Shown here in pieces: positions 34,986 to 46,079 of a DNA stretch of 64,000 bases (positions are counted from its first letter, which is position 1; each line of letters begins with the position of its first letter). Both the position numbers and the translations under genes were made by a program. The notes below the pieces were generated by a model, which was not told where the DNA came from, did no database searches, and was given only the letters and a program-made list of their open reading frames with translations. This DNA comes from Anaeramoeba flamelloides (Eukaryota > Metamonada > Anaeramoebidae). The stretch covers positions 1,302,001 to 1,366,000 of the forward strand of contig JANTQA010000015.1 of the NCBI GenBank assembly GCA_027625915.1, in the 5' to 3' direction.

Positions 34986-35304
34986 CCATTAAAGATTAGG
35001 TAATAAAAGTCCACCTGTTTGCCAAAATCCCGAATTTGAATTAGAGATATTGTTGAACCAAGTGAGAGCTGGTAATTTCTCCCAACAATCGGATCCGCTC
35101 CATAAATTGAGAGGGATTTTGTTCCAATTCAGTTCAGTTTATAATAGTCAAAAAGATTCAATTCGGTCAAACGATTTCCTCTAAGAATTAGTGGTTCTAA
35201 GAAGCATAAGCCAGAATTTTAATTAAAATTACACCGTTGTGGCTATTTGAGAAAATGGTAAACAAAAAGAAATAATGATTAAGATAATAGAACCCCTGCC
35301 TTCA
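34957..35304 (-). mobile_element. tRNA-derived SINE, 5'-truncated copy
   Basis: On the minus strand it ends in a poly(A) tail (a T run of about 28 on plus, 34957-34985). It is about 90 percent identical by eye to 54186-54559 over some 320 bp. Its 5' end stops just upstream of the B box (at the CCTTCA block), so the A-box half is missing. Five-prime truncation is typical of reverse-transcribed elements. A target duplication is not clear. Confidence 0.85.
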
Positions 35305-35679
35305 TAAAAAGGTCTTTTTTTTCAATAATTTTAATTTTTCTATAAATTGAGAAAATTTGAAAGAAAACTATAATGAAAGGTGCTTAAAATATTTTTTAAC
35401 ATTTTTTTTTCGATTATGAATATTTGGTTCAGGCTTTTTCTTTTATGAATATCAACTCTAATCCGAAATTAATACTCTATCTTATTTCAAAATAATTGTA
35501 TGTAAGCTGATTCTTAAAAAAAAAGTGAATTTTTCATTTTTAGCTTTACTAGTTGGATGAAATGGGGTTTCTTTGTATTTTTTTGGTTTTATTGTTGGGA
35601 AAAAAAAAATTATCAGAAATTCAAGTCCAAAATATGCAAAAACAAAATCAATTTGTTAACCCTCTAATTTCACATATAT

Positions 35680-35950
35680 CCCACTTTAGCTGAAAGTATA
35701 TTTATGCCATTTCCCTAAATCCAATTAGATCATAAAATAAAGTGGAAAGTTATGTATAACAAGAATTTGGATTTATGAAACTTTTCAAGGTATATCACAA
35801 ATTAGGAAAGTGAAAAAATTAATTTTTCTCAAATGAAAATTTCAAAAAAAAATACAAATTTTAATTTTTAACAGTGTCTCTTGACTCAACATTCTTTAAA
35901 GCCAACAAATAGGTTGTTCGCAAGAAAAAGAATATTTAATCACCATAAAA
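35680..35950 (+). repeat. Diverged dispersed repeat, copy 2
   Basis: It is a partner of about 28975-29240, with the same order of blocks ending in TCTTGACTCAACATTCTTT and a Thr/Lys-like AT stretch. Boundaries are approximate. Confidence 0.35.
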
Positions 35951-36023
35951 TTAATATTGTCTTGAACTTTAATATTAAGTTTTAACATTCAAAGTAGTAT
36001 TGGTTATAGAGCAGTGAAAAAAA

Positions 36024-36481
36024 TACCGTACATGAAAAAAATCCCTGACAAGATTTTTAATTGTGAATATTACTAAAATTATTATGTAATTTCAGCTTTT
36101 TACAATCAAATCCTTTTTTTAAGAATCGAACTTTTTCAATTATAACCCCCCCCACTTTTAGAATGATGATTGATGAAATCACACTTGTTCAAAACACCAT
36201 TCAACCAATCAAAAAACAAGAAGAAAAATTATCATTTTCCAAACTCTAGTAAACCTCAATAAAACTGGATTATTTTTCAAAAAAAGTTGATCAACATTAG
36301 GCTATCAAACAATTACTCAAGTATTCTAGAGACACCTTACTTTGATGAACTTTAGGTAGGTTTATTACTAATCTCATAAAAAAATTGGTTATTTATAATA
36401 AGGATTTCATTGAAATTAGACAAAAATTTTACTAATATTCACAATTAAAAATTTTGTACGGGATTTTTTTCATGTAAGGTA
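36024..36481. mobile_element. Inverted-terminal-repeat element upstream of Rab32-like gene
   Basis: The left end TACCGTACATGAAAAAAATC and the following CC...TTTTTAATTGTGAATATTA return in reverse complement at 36425-36481, giving terminal repeats of about 58 bp with a few mismatches. The 458-bp unit has no open frame. No obvious target duplication is visible because both flanks are A/T runs. Confidence 0.65.
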
Positions 36482-36858
36482 TTTTTTTCCCTACTATATA
36501 TAATAAAACAATTTTCTAAAAGAATGAAACAATTTTTTGATGCTTTAACCAATTCAAAACTTTATGAAGAAAGTATTACTCTGACAGTACTCTATTCTAG
36601 ATTACTTTGGAGATATTTTTTTATATTACTTTTTTCGAGGATCTAAAAAAAACAATTTTTATCCGAAATATCCAGATTAATTATAAGCTCTTTTGAAAAA
36701 CTATTCAAATTACTTATTTATACAAGTTCTATATAAAAAAGAACATATTTAAAGATGTCCTCGAAATTATAAAAAGAGTAGAAAATCACTCGAAAATCGA
36801 TTCATTTTTCAATTTTTTTAGCTACTTTCTTTCCTCCTTTTCCCAAACATAATCAGCG

Positions 36859-37527
36859 ATGAGCTCAAGTGAAGAATTTGACTCGATTGATCTTTACAAG
36901 ATAATTGTTGTCGGTAGCTATGCGACTGGAAAAACCTCTTTAATTCGAAGGTATTGCTTAGGATCATTTACTCCCAATTACAAAATAACGATTGGTGTTG
37001 ATTTTTCAAACAAGCAAATTGAAAAGGATAATTACAAAGCAGAGTTTCGCATTTTTGATATCGCTGGCCATGAAAGGTTTTCAAATTTAACAAGAACCTT
37101 TTACAAAGGCGCCAGTGCGGGGATTGTGGTCTGTGACTTTGTACGTCCAGCGACTTTACAAGAAGCAGCAAAATGGAAAAACGATATTGACAACAAAGTT
37201 TTTTTGCCCAATAAAAAGCCCATCCCTGTTTTGCTTGCAATAAACAAATGCGATTTGGAAGAAAGCACAACCATTTCAGATGAAGTGGCCAAGGAGTTTG
37301 TCCAAAAAAATGGCTTCTTTGACTATAAGTTCACCAGCGCAAAGGAAAACATCGGGATCGACAAAGCCTTTTTTAGTTTGTTGGACAAATTGATTGAAAT
37401 CAGAGAAAATGTGAAGGAGATCAGAAAAATTTCAAAAGGGGCTTTCAAACTCTCTGGGGATGAAAGTGACGAATTAGAAAAGGAAAAATCTACAAAAAAG
37501 AAGAACCATCAAGGTGGTTGTTGTTAG
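36859..37527 (+). CDS. Rab32/38-like small GTPase
   Basis: A single exon of 222 residues ending TAG. P-loop GSYATGKT at 19-26, switch I TIGVDF, G3 DIAGHERF at 67-74, G4 NKCD, G5 SAKEN, and a C-terminal GGCC for double geranylgeranylation. The sequence after G3 (TRTFYKGASAGIVVCDFVRP then ATLQEAAKWKNDIDNK and LPNKKP) is typical of the Rab32/38 branch, which works with AP-3 and BLOC complexes in lysosome-related organelle biogenesis and mitochondrial contacts. The catalytic Gln of switch II (Q61 in Ras) is His71 here. In Ras, Q61H impairs GTP hydrolysis, so this protein may be slow-hydrolysing. It lies about 380 bp downstream of a MITE. Confidence 0.93.
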   Translation: MSSSEEFDSIDLYKIIVVGSYATGKTSLIRRYCLGSFTPNYKITIGVDFSNKQIEKDNYKAEFRIFDIAGHERFSNLTRTFYKGASAGIVVCDFVRPATLQEAAKWKNDIDNKVFLPNKKPIPVLLAINKCDLEESTTISDEVAKEFVQKNGFFDYKFTSAKENIGIDKAFFSLLDKLIEIRENVKEIRKISKGAFKLSGDESDELEKEKSTKKKNHQGGCC

Positions 37528-40500
37528 GAACCTGAATTTTCTTTTGTTTTTTTAAATTTAATTTTATTTTTTTAACAAAAGAAGATGATGATTTAAATTA
37601 AACCTTATACACTTTAGTGTACATTTTAGTTTGAAAAGTTTTTCCATTCCTTTTTCAAAAACTGCAATTAGACAATTTTTTTTTTGTCTGTTTTCTTCAG
37701 GACAGCTCAGAAGATAAATTTTCTTTTTTTGGATTGAATATTTTTTAGAAACGAAATTGGGACAACTTTTTGTGAAATAACCTTTCGTTTTCTTTGTTAA
37801 TTTAAATCGTGTCTTTTGGTTTTGTTTTTTGATTTGCAGAAATCCAAAAATCAAAACTTATTCTAGCATGAAACTATCGTTGTAAAAAAATTTCCAAGAA
37901 TTGAAAAATGTAAACAATTCCTCAAAATATCTATACACAACGACAATAGATCGTTAATTAGATAAACTAAGAAATTTCATGAATGATCCACAACAAATGG
38001 ATAACAAACAATTAAAAAATGAAAAATTTGGACAAGACTAATCGGGAATTGAAGTTTAAATAAAACAATGGTTATAATTGGCAAATCTAACCAAAAAAAA
38101 CCTTTGCCCAAGTCGATTGTGTGACTCTCATTTTGAAAAAAGTCCACTTTCAAAAAAAAAATAGTATTTTTTCACTGAATTATCGTTTTACCACTCTGAA
38201 AAAAAATTGTAAAATGTTTTTAATTTTGAGATGGTAAATGAAAATGAACATTTTAAAAATATTTTGTTACTTATTGTTCCACTAATCAATGAAGACAACT
38301 GAAAATGATATTCCTCAAACTTGATTAATACCCATTGTTAAAATCTTAAAGTCAATTTCGTCTGCAAAAGGAAAAATCAGTAAATCAAAAAATCCAAAAA
38401 AATTCACTTTTACTTAGGTTTACGATTAAAAAAACAAATTTCCAGATCCTTGAATTTTGGTTTAATTTGAATTTTTTGAAGTCTACTTTGATTCTAATAA
38501 ACAATCAAATTTTTGGATTTGGTTTTCATTTTTTTATTAAGGAAAAAAGATTAAAGTAAATAGATTGAAAATGAGGACTTTTTGGACCATTATTTGGCAA
38601 TTAAAATCTATTTGACTATTATTTTTTTCGGAATGGTTTAAACATGCGGGTACTTTGACCAAATAAGAGGAATTAACAAATTCGTGTTAAACAATAAAAA
38701 GAAATAAATAGAAAATACACAGATCTTTTTACAATTATAAAGATGACTCAATTTTTTGTCATCACTGCATTTTTTTCCCTGAATGGCAATTTGAATGAGC
38801 CTTATGGAATAAAACTTAAACAACCTTTTAAATTGGAAAACCTTAATAGAACCCGATGATGAAAAATAAGATCAATTAAAATAAAAAAAAAATAAAACAA
38901 TTAAAGACAATAAGGAACATTGGCTTCAATATCAATTTTAATAATGATTTGTATAAATGTAAAGGGGCTTTTCTTTTTATTGGTTACTAAAAAAAAGCTC
39001 GAAAAATTTAAATATTTTTGAGATCTTTAAAATTACTAATCAGAATTTGATAGATAGAAAAGATCAATTGAATATTTTTTTTTTTTTCGCATTGATTGAA
39101 AATAAAATGATAAAATATTCTTTGGAGTTAATTTATTCCTTCTTTATATTGGAAATAACTTTTTGGTTATGTTTCTGAATAAAAAACTGTTTGCACTTTT
39201 TACTCTGTTGTAATTTTTTACAGAACAGTCTTTTTAATTCCTTGGAATAAATAATCAATAATATTTGAAGACTTTGAAAAAATTGATCTTTTTTAAAGCA
39301 AATAAAAAAGTGGAAAAAACTTCATGGTGATTATTATTGAAATTTCAATTCCCTTATTTCCTTTAATATTAAAATAACCTACAAAAAGAGAATATTTTTA
39401 GTCAGTACTATTTTAAGTATTATATATAAAATTCAAATAGAATGTTCACATGTAAAGCCCCAATACCTATATAAAATCAAAAAAATGTCCATTTTTTTTT
39501 TTTTTTGTCATATATTCCCATTCTCATTTTTCCAACACACCATCAACAAAAGGTTGTCTGTAATGTAAAAATGATTACTATTTCAACCTAGTTAAATACT
39601 TGGTTCAAAACTATAACTTAAAGATATTCTAAAAAAGTTAATTTTAAAAAAAATGACAGAAAAAATATCCATATTTTGTTTTATACTAGTTTTAGGGATT
39701 TAAAAATAATGAATCCTTCTAGTTAAGGAAAAAGTGTTCTTATGTTAATATATTTAAAAAATCTTTGTTTTGTAAAAAAAAATGTCATTTCTTTAATTTT
39801 TTATTTTTTTTATTCTAAACCCCGTTCCAAAAATAGATTCACTCTTTTTTTTATTATTTATTTTTTTTTAATTCGATTTTAAATTGGTTATAAAATATAT
39901 AAATAGTATTCAAATAATATTTTCATACAATTTATTATTTTAATGTTTGAGTATTATGTATTTAAAAAAAAAGATATTATTATTAAATTAATTTTTTTAG
40001 GGTCCCAATTTTTGGAATTGGGTTTATTGCAAATAAATACGTAACGATAATATTAAATAACCAAGAGTGGTATTGGTTCATTAGAAAAATAATACTTTTT
40101 ACAAAGTTAGGAATATATTTATTTTCAAATAACCAACTTTTTAAAAAAATGATAAGATAATTATGTGTTTGCGTGTTTTTTTAATACTTGATAAGTGAAG
40201 ATTTCACGAAGAAAAAAAAATCAAATTGAAAAAAAAAAAAAACATAACAAATGATATTTTTTCTATGGGAAAAATATTATAATATTGGAATAAAATATCA
40301 TTTCCACTTTCAAAAAAAGAAAAAAAAAATTATTCAATATAACTTTATTTCAAAAATTGTGACTAACCTAACACAATAAATTGTAAAAAAAAAAAAGAAA
40401 AAAAAAAGATTTTTTTTGTATTCAATAACAACTAATAATTAAATTTTATTCAGGATTTACTTATAAATCATTCTAAATCTATAAAAACTTGATATTTCAA

Positions 40501-40687
40501 AAATTAAAAAAACAAATAAAACCATAAACTTTGAAAAAAGCGAGTCACAATTTTTGAAATGAGTATTACGGGTTTTTTATTATTGAATTTTCACTGAAAA
40601 AAATTTTAACAAGAAGATTTTTTGCTAAAAATACAATTGATTTTAAAAGACATTATATAGTCTCAATTTTCTATAATGTCTTTTCGA

Positions 40688-40689
<2 letters not shown>

Positions 40690-40727
<38 letters not shown>
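40690..40727. repeat. (TA)n microsatellite
   Basis: About 19 uninterrupted TA units, flanked by A/T DNA. Confidence 0.95.
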
Positions 40728-40728
<1 letters not shown>

Positions 40729-40998
40729 GATCTTTTGCCAAAAAAAAAACAATCAAAAAAAAAAGAAAAAGATAGAATCAAAAGAAAATTAAAAAGAAAA
40801 TCAAAAAGACAAAAAAAAATCAAAATGGGTCGGTACAACTTCCATTTTAAAATCAAGAAATTTCACAAATTATCTCAAACAGATATTCATATGTTTAAAA
40901 TAAGAATAAATTAAAAAAAAAATTTTGTAATTTATCCAAAAAAATCATTCGAATCTAGAAATTATCAAAGATATCGATCATTTTCACTTGGGTTGTGT

Positions 40999-41715
40999 CT
41001 AGGTTTCCCAGAATTTAAAAGAATAAAATCATAGATTTTACGCAATTCTTTTGAATTCTGGAAAATCTAAAGACTGCCCCTTCTATGAAAAAATGGGAAA
41101 ATTTTGGATATAAAGAATTAATCCAAATAAACAAGAAATAATAAAAAAATTTAGAATAATTATCTTTAAACAATGATAAAACAAATAATGAGTCTTTATT
41201 TTATCATAAGATTAGTTAATGATAAAGAAATTTATTGAAATTTCTAAACAAAAATTTAGAAATTAGGGAAGTGCTGCCAAGTGCCGTAGAGTGCCGTATA
41301 GTACCGTCAAGTGCCTAGGTTTTCCAGAATTCAACAGAATAGAGCGAAACCAAAGATTTAACTCAATTCTTTTAAATTTTGGAAAAGCTAACGGCGCCTT
41401 TCCAGAATTCTAAAGAATGGAGAAAAACCAAAGATTTTACTCTATTCTTTTAAATTCTAGAAAAGCTAACGGTCTTTTTTTTTAAATTTCAGAAATTAAA
41501 ATAAAATTTTTGTATTTTCTTTTTATTTCTTAAATAAAAAAAAAAAAAACTCACCAAAAACACAATAATTTAAAATAAATATGTAAAATATATGGTTTTA
41601 CTCAATTCTTTTAAATATTGGAAAGCCTAATGTGAAGTGCCTAGCTTTTCCAGAATTCAAAAGAATCAAGCAGAATCGATAATTTTACTCTATTCTTTTA
41701 AATTCTTGAAAAGCG
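40999..41715. repeat. Array of four palindromic hairpin units plus short tandem repeat
   Basis: Four units of 70-80 nt (about 40999-41069, 41315-41390, 41397-41469, 41641-41715) each begin like CTAGCTTTTCCAGAATTCAA and AAGAAT and end with the inverse, ATTCTTTTAAATTCTGGAAA and AGCTAA, so each can fold into a stem of about 25 bp with a loop of about 20 nt. A lone right half occurs at about 41600-41632. Just before unit 2, at 41271-41318, is a run of imperfect 10-nt repeats of type AGTGCCGTAN, unusually GC-rich for this DNA. No coding capacity. Confidence 0.75.
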
Positions 41716-42220
41716 AACGGCTCTATATGGAAATTAATTTCCTCCCTTCAAGACAAAAAAAAAGAAAAATAATTTTTTTCAAGATTTGTTTTTTTGCAAT
41801 TTAATTCTAAAAGAAAAAGAAAAAAGAAAAGCTAAACAAATTAACAGATTAAAATAATTCTAAAATCATTTCTCTAAATCAATATTGGATGTCTATTGGA
41901 TAGATATCATAAATTTATTTATATGTTCAAATAAAATTAATTTCAAAGGAATTAATACGACAACTAAAATTGGTCATAATAATTATATATATATATATAT
42001 CAAGGCAAAAAAATAATTTAGTAATATTTTAAAAAAAATCGACGCAAATATTTTAATACCGGTTATTAGTTCATCTTGTGAATTAACAAAACAACATTTA
42101 AAAACTTTAAAGGCTTTTTTTGTTCAAAATATTCGCTAAATTACAATTAAATTAAAAAAAAAAAAAAAAAAAAGATGGAAAATTCAAAATCAAATAAATA
42201 AACTTGAATCAAAGTTAGTT

Positions 42221-43398
42221 TTAACAACAGCCTCCTTCTTTCTTCACCTGCTTTTGTGCCGTTTTCCCTACGACGAGCCGGGATTGTCCTGTTTTATTAT
42301 TCTTTTTAAATCTGAGGTGGCTGGAGTGTTTTTGGACAACAGATTTTGCGACGTATTCAAAAATTTCTTCAACTCCTGAGGTGATCAAATAGTTGTCATT
42401 ATCGAAAAATAAATAAAAGGGGTTTGGAATTGTTAGATTGGCATTGTCCCAAAGATTTTTTTTGATTTTGATGATTTTTGAAAGAAAAGAAAATAGAAAA
42501 GAAAAGAAAAGGATCCGAGATGGGAAATAAATAGAGTTAATTTTTAAAAACAAACAAAGAAAAGAAAATTTTACCTTCACCAGTTTTTGCTGATGTTTGG
42601 AAAATCTGAGCATTAATGTTTTTAGCAAATTTTGTTGCCTTTTCAAAGATTTCTTGCTGTTGCTGCTGATCAGTAAAGAGGTCATATTTATTTGCAGCCA
42701 AGCCAATTATCGGAAGTGAATTACAATTGGTACGAAGCTCGTTCATCCAATATTCAAGCTTTTCAAATGATAAAGGATCTTGGATATCTAAAACTAAGAT
42801 AACACCTGCTGCTTCTCGATAATACAAAGGCGCCAACGATTTAAATCGTTCTTGTCCAGATGTGTCCCACAGTCTTTTGTTTTTTGTTTTTTGTTTTTTG
42901 TTTTTTGTTTTTTGTTTTGTGTTTTGTGTTTGTTTTTTTAATTTTTTTAATGTTTTTTTATTATTTTTGTTTTTGTTTTTCGATTATTTTGAGAACAATT
43001 GTTTTAATTTCAGTTGTTTTGGTTTCACCACAAATGAGTGTGGTGTTTTTTTTTTGCAAATGGGTTGATTGTTTTGGTAAATTTTTGAAAGGGAAAAAAA
43101 AAGAAAAAAAAAATCAAATAGAAAAGGTATAAAACAAATTGTAAAAAGAGTTGTTTGAAGAAGGAAGAAAACAAGAATTTCCACACTACCTAATCGAAAT
43201 CATTTTCTCATCGATCATTAAATTCTTCAAGTAAAAAGCAGCACCAATTGTTGTTGCTGTATTTTCTGTAAAACTGTTATCAATCCAACGCATGACAATT
43301 GATGTCTTTCCACAACCACTTTGTCCAAGTAATATGATTTTAATAACACTTCGTTCTTGTGTTTCTTCGTCACTTGATTCTTCTGAAGAATAGCTCAT
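42221..43398 (-). CDS. Rab5/21/22-like small GTPase (three exons)
   Basis: Exons 43398-43190, 42873-42575 and 42375-42221 join in frame to 220 residues with TAA. An acidic Ser/Glu N-terminus precedes P-loop GQSGCGKT (25-32), switch I TIGAAF, G3 WDTSGQE (72-78), then RFKSLAPLYYREAAGVILV, G4 NKYD (131-134), G5 TSAKTGEG, and a C-terminal GGCC prenylation signal. TIGAAF and SLAPLYYR place it in the early-endosome Rab5/21/22 group. The catalytic Gln77 is kept, unlike the Rab32-like protein at 36.9 kb. Introns are 316 and 199 nt. Intron 1 contains a 7-bp T5GT-type tandem repeat near the acceptor of exon 2. The start is the first ATG, positioned as in the family. Confidence 0.93.
42874..42940. repeat. 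7-bp tandem repeat in Rab5-like intron 1
   Basis: Roughly eight units of TTTTTTG-type sequence, which on the transcribed strand read as an A-rich CAAAAAA ladder immediately upstream of the exon 2 acceptor (AAAAG). This is unusual because most acceptors here follow T-rich tracts. Confidence 0.8.
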
Positions 43399-44828
43399 TG
43401 AAATAGAAATAAAAAAAATGTTTTTGAGAATTACAGATTTATAAATAATTACGAATAAGTTAAAAAAAATAAAAACTTACTAAATTTGCTGACCTTTGTA
43501 ATTGAGGTATTAACATAACCACCTGTGTTTTATTAATAGAACTCATATACTTTTCTTTCTATCTTGCTCAACAAGATTATACTCCCACTAACAATAAATT
43601 GAAATTCGAATTTCTAATTCCTTTTTTCTAATTTCTAAAAATAATTTACTGTCAAATAAGGGGTTTGGCAAAATAAATCGAAAGTATCATATGGAAGGGT
43701 GTATTTGAATTGATACCTTTCATAAATTCAAAAAGTTGATACTTTTCAGTTTTTGTCGGATTTTTAGTCAAAAAAAAGAAGTAAAAAATATTGAACAAGA
43801 TCTTTTTCATTTGGAGTGAAGAAACTGAAAATTTAAAATCTACAAGAGTTTTTTTCCATAATTTACAAACAAAAGGAGGTAAAAAAATTAGTGTGTAAAT
43901 TAATTAACTCAAATTACACTTCTTGTGTTGACAATCTCTTTCCTTGCTAAATTTTGTAACTTTAAAAATATATTTTTTAACAAATAATACTCTTTGTATT
44001 TATTTTGATTAAAATGAGAACAACCATTGATAAATATTGTGCTTAATAAAAAGAGTTTTGTTTTATCGAAAAATTACTGAAAGAAAATGAATTATCAAAT
44101 TGGCAGTTAAAACCAAGAAAAATGATATTAGGAATTATTGATTCAACCAATTAACTGGCTAGTTAATCTCACCTTTTAAACAATCAACCTATTTGTTGAT
44201 TTATAAGATGGTTTAGACATTTAATATTTTTAAAAATTAGTAAAAATTTGTATTTTTTTTGAGACCATTATTTGCCATAATAATTGCATATTAAATTGAA
44301 ATTGGTTTTTCTTTTTTATCTTTTTTCTTTGATCTTATAAATAGAAATAAAATTCAGGTAAAATATTACTCAAAAACAAGTAAAAAAATTTTTCAAAAAA
44401 AAAAAACAAGAATTTGAATAAACTTCTTTTACACAAATTTTTTTCTTATTTTGTTTTGGAATTTACCCTTTCAAGTTTCAAATAAAGATCTTTAACTTCT
44501 CGGTTGCCTTAGAAAAGTTGAAATTCAACTTTAAAACGATAAAATGATTTTAAAAATTCAAATGATTTTTTTGCCAATTAAAAAAAATTGTAAAAAAACT
44601 ACCAAAGAACACAAAAGATTTTTTTGATAAGATATTGGAAATGAAGTAAAAAATCAGAAAAAAAAATTATTTTTTAATGAGAATAATAGAAAAACAACAA
44701 TTGCTTAAATATTATTATTTTTCCGTTTAAGTGGTTTCAAAATTTTTAAAAATAGATTTTATCTTTTTAAAAAATTAATCCTTTTTTTTTACTTTTTGCG
44801 AAAAATCTCAAAATGTTAATACACAAAT

Positions 44829-45541
44829 CAACTCTTTTTCAAATAAAAGGACACAAAAAATTTTAAGAATTATTCATAATTGAATCAAATTAATTGTAGT
44901 ATCATTCTAAAATATCAAAAACACTTTAAAACAGAAAAAAACTGAACTGGATCTTTAAAAACCATTAAAACAAAACAATAACAATTAAAATTAAATATTT
45001 TAAAATTGATGTTTCACTTTATTTGAATTGAGAAATCTCTTTTTGTAAATTGTTAAGAAAAAATAATTATAAAAATAATAAAAACTGTTGAATAAGGTGA
45101 ATTGGGAAAAAGTTCTGTAGATTTTATTGGTCGCTCTTTACACGTCAAACTTTTGTTCTTTAAAGTCTCATTTTCAAGATAAAGTCTCAATTCATCTGGA
45201 TATTTTTTTGGAATTGATTTTTAGGATATTTTCAATATTTTCTTTGCTCCATACATCAACCCAATAATGGTCTTTCAAAATTCCTATATATTGCTCATTT
45301 GAAATAAAACGTAAATGGTTTCCATTTTTATACTGTTAGATTATTTCCAAATTAGTTTCTTCTTCTCTTGTTTTTTTTTCATTTTCCAACTATTCAATAC
45401 CCTTAAAAAAATAAATAAAAACATGAAAAAAACAAAAAATGAATAATTAAAATGAAAATCACCAATTGGTCATTATCTTATTAACTAACAAAATCAATAG
45501 TATTGATGATTTGAGAGGTGTACCCTTTTGTTTGAAAAATA
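44829..45541. mobile_element. Non-autonomous DNA element, copy 2 of the 12-kb family
   Basis: It is collinear with 11951-12670, from CAACTCTTTTTCAAATAAAA on the left to GAGGTGTACCCTTTTGTTTG on the right, including shared internal blocks (AAGGTGAATTGGG, TATACTGTTAGATTATTTCC). It is diverged by substitutions and short indels. Its right end abuts a TA tract. Confidence 0.7.
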
Positions 45542-45544
45542 TTA

Positions 45545-45549
<5 letters not shown>

Positions 45550-45590
<41 letters not shown>

Positions 45591-45692
45591 AGGTATGACG
45601 ATTTTTTTGATGTCATGAAACGCGTTTTTGCACGCGTGAGCTACGCGTAAAATTCGTTTCTCGGATATATATATATATATATATATATATCT
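45550..45692. repeat. TA tracts enclosing a short GC-richer insert
   Basis: A (TA)n tract of about 20 units is followed by a 70-nt insert that begins TCACAGGT and contains GAAACGCG, GCACGCGTGAGC and CTACGCG, then another (TA)n tract. The insert is far more GC-rich than any flanking DNA. Its ACCTGTGA end (read on the minus strand) is shared with 47430-47465 and 49000-49036. Confidence 0.7.
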
Positions 45693-45879
45693 ATTTCTAT
45701 ATCTATATATAGTAAATTTTTTTTTTGAATAATAATTAAAAGGGTGAATTCATTGTATATTGACATCAGAGATTAAAGATTTTTTTTTTTTGAAAATTTA
45801 AGTTTACTAAATATTAATATATATATCTTTTAGAATAGCTCAAAAATCCTTCACAATTGAAACGAAAAAAAAAAACATA

Positions 45880-46076
45880 CAGTCAGTTTCACTTTTAAGG
45901 CACAAACTTTCAAAGAAATTTAAGGCACAAAAAAAATCTCAAATTAAGGCACAAAATTCAAATTCTAGTAAAAATAAATTGTAAAAAAAAAAATTCCACA
46001 TTTTGTGCTTTAATTTGAGATTTTTTTGTGCCTTAAATTTCGTTGAAAGTTTGTTCTTTAAAAGTGAAACTGACTG
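45880..46076. mobile_element. Tc1/mariner-like MITE, copy 1
   Basis: A nearly palindromic 197-bp unit with ends CAGTCAGTTTCACTTTTAAG and the reverse complement, flanked by TA on both sides. The repeated motif AAGGCACAAA occurs three times in the left half and inverted in the right half. A TA target and CAGT ends fit Tc1/mariner transposition. No transposase is present. Confidence 0.88.
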
Positions 46077-46079
46077 TAT

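Larger units (their letters stand above)
33062..36858. other. Gene-free 3.8 kb with SINE and MITE
   Basis: It holds a very long T tract at about 33583-33608, a truncated SINE at 34957-35304, a diverged repeat at 35680-35950 and an inverted-repeat element at 36024-36481, close to the Rab32-like start. The 76-codon frame at 34432-34662 has no protein-like features. Confidence 0.5.
37528..42220. other. Gene-free 4.7 kb with hairpin array
   Basis: A 96-codon minus frame at 37564-37854 lacks an ATG start or domain features. Around 40690-40727 is a (TA)n tract. At 40999-41715 there is a cluster of palindromic units and short GC-richer tandem repeats, listed separately, and at about 41983-42000 another TA tract. 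Everything else is A/T DNA. Confidence 0.5.

Noticed and set aside
36145-36155. C/G homopolymer runs here and at 8731, 10040, 46911 and 60791
   Set aside because: They are isolated single runs with no shared context. They may be real or assembly noise, and no function can be argued.
37564-37854. Minus-strand frame of 96 codons after the Rab32-like gene
   Set aside because: No ATG at its start, Lys/Leu/Phe-dominated AT-driven composition and no domain. It is probably a chance frame.
41271-41318. Short tandem repeats considered as a CRISPR array
   Set aside because: Units are about 10 nt without spacers and the genome is eukaryotic.
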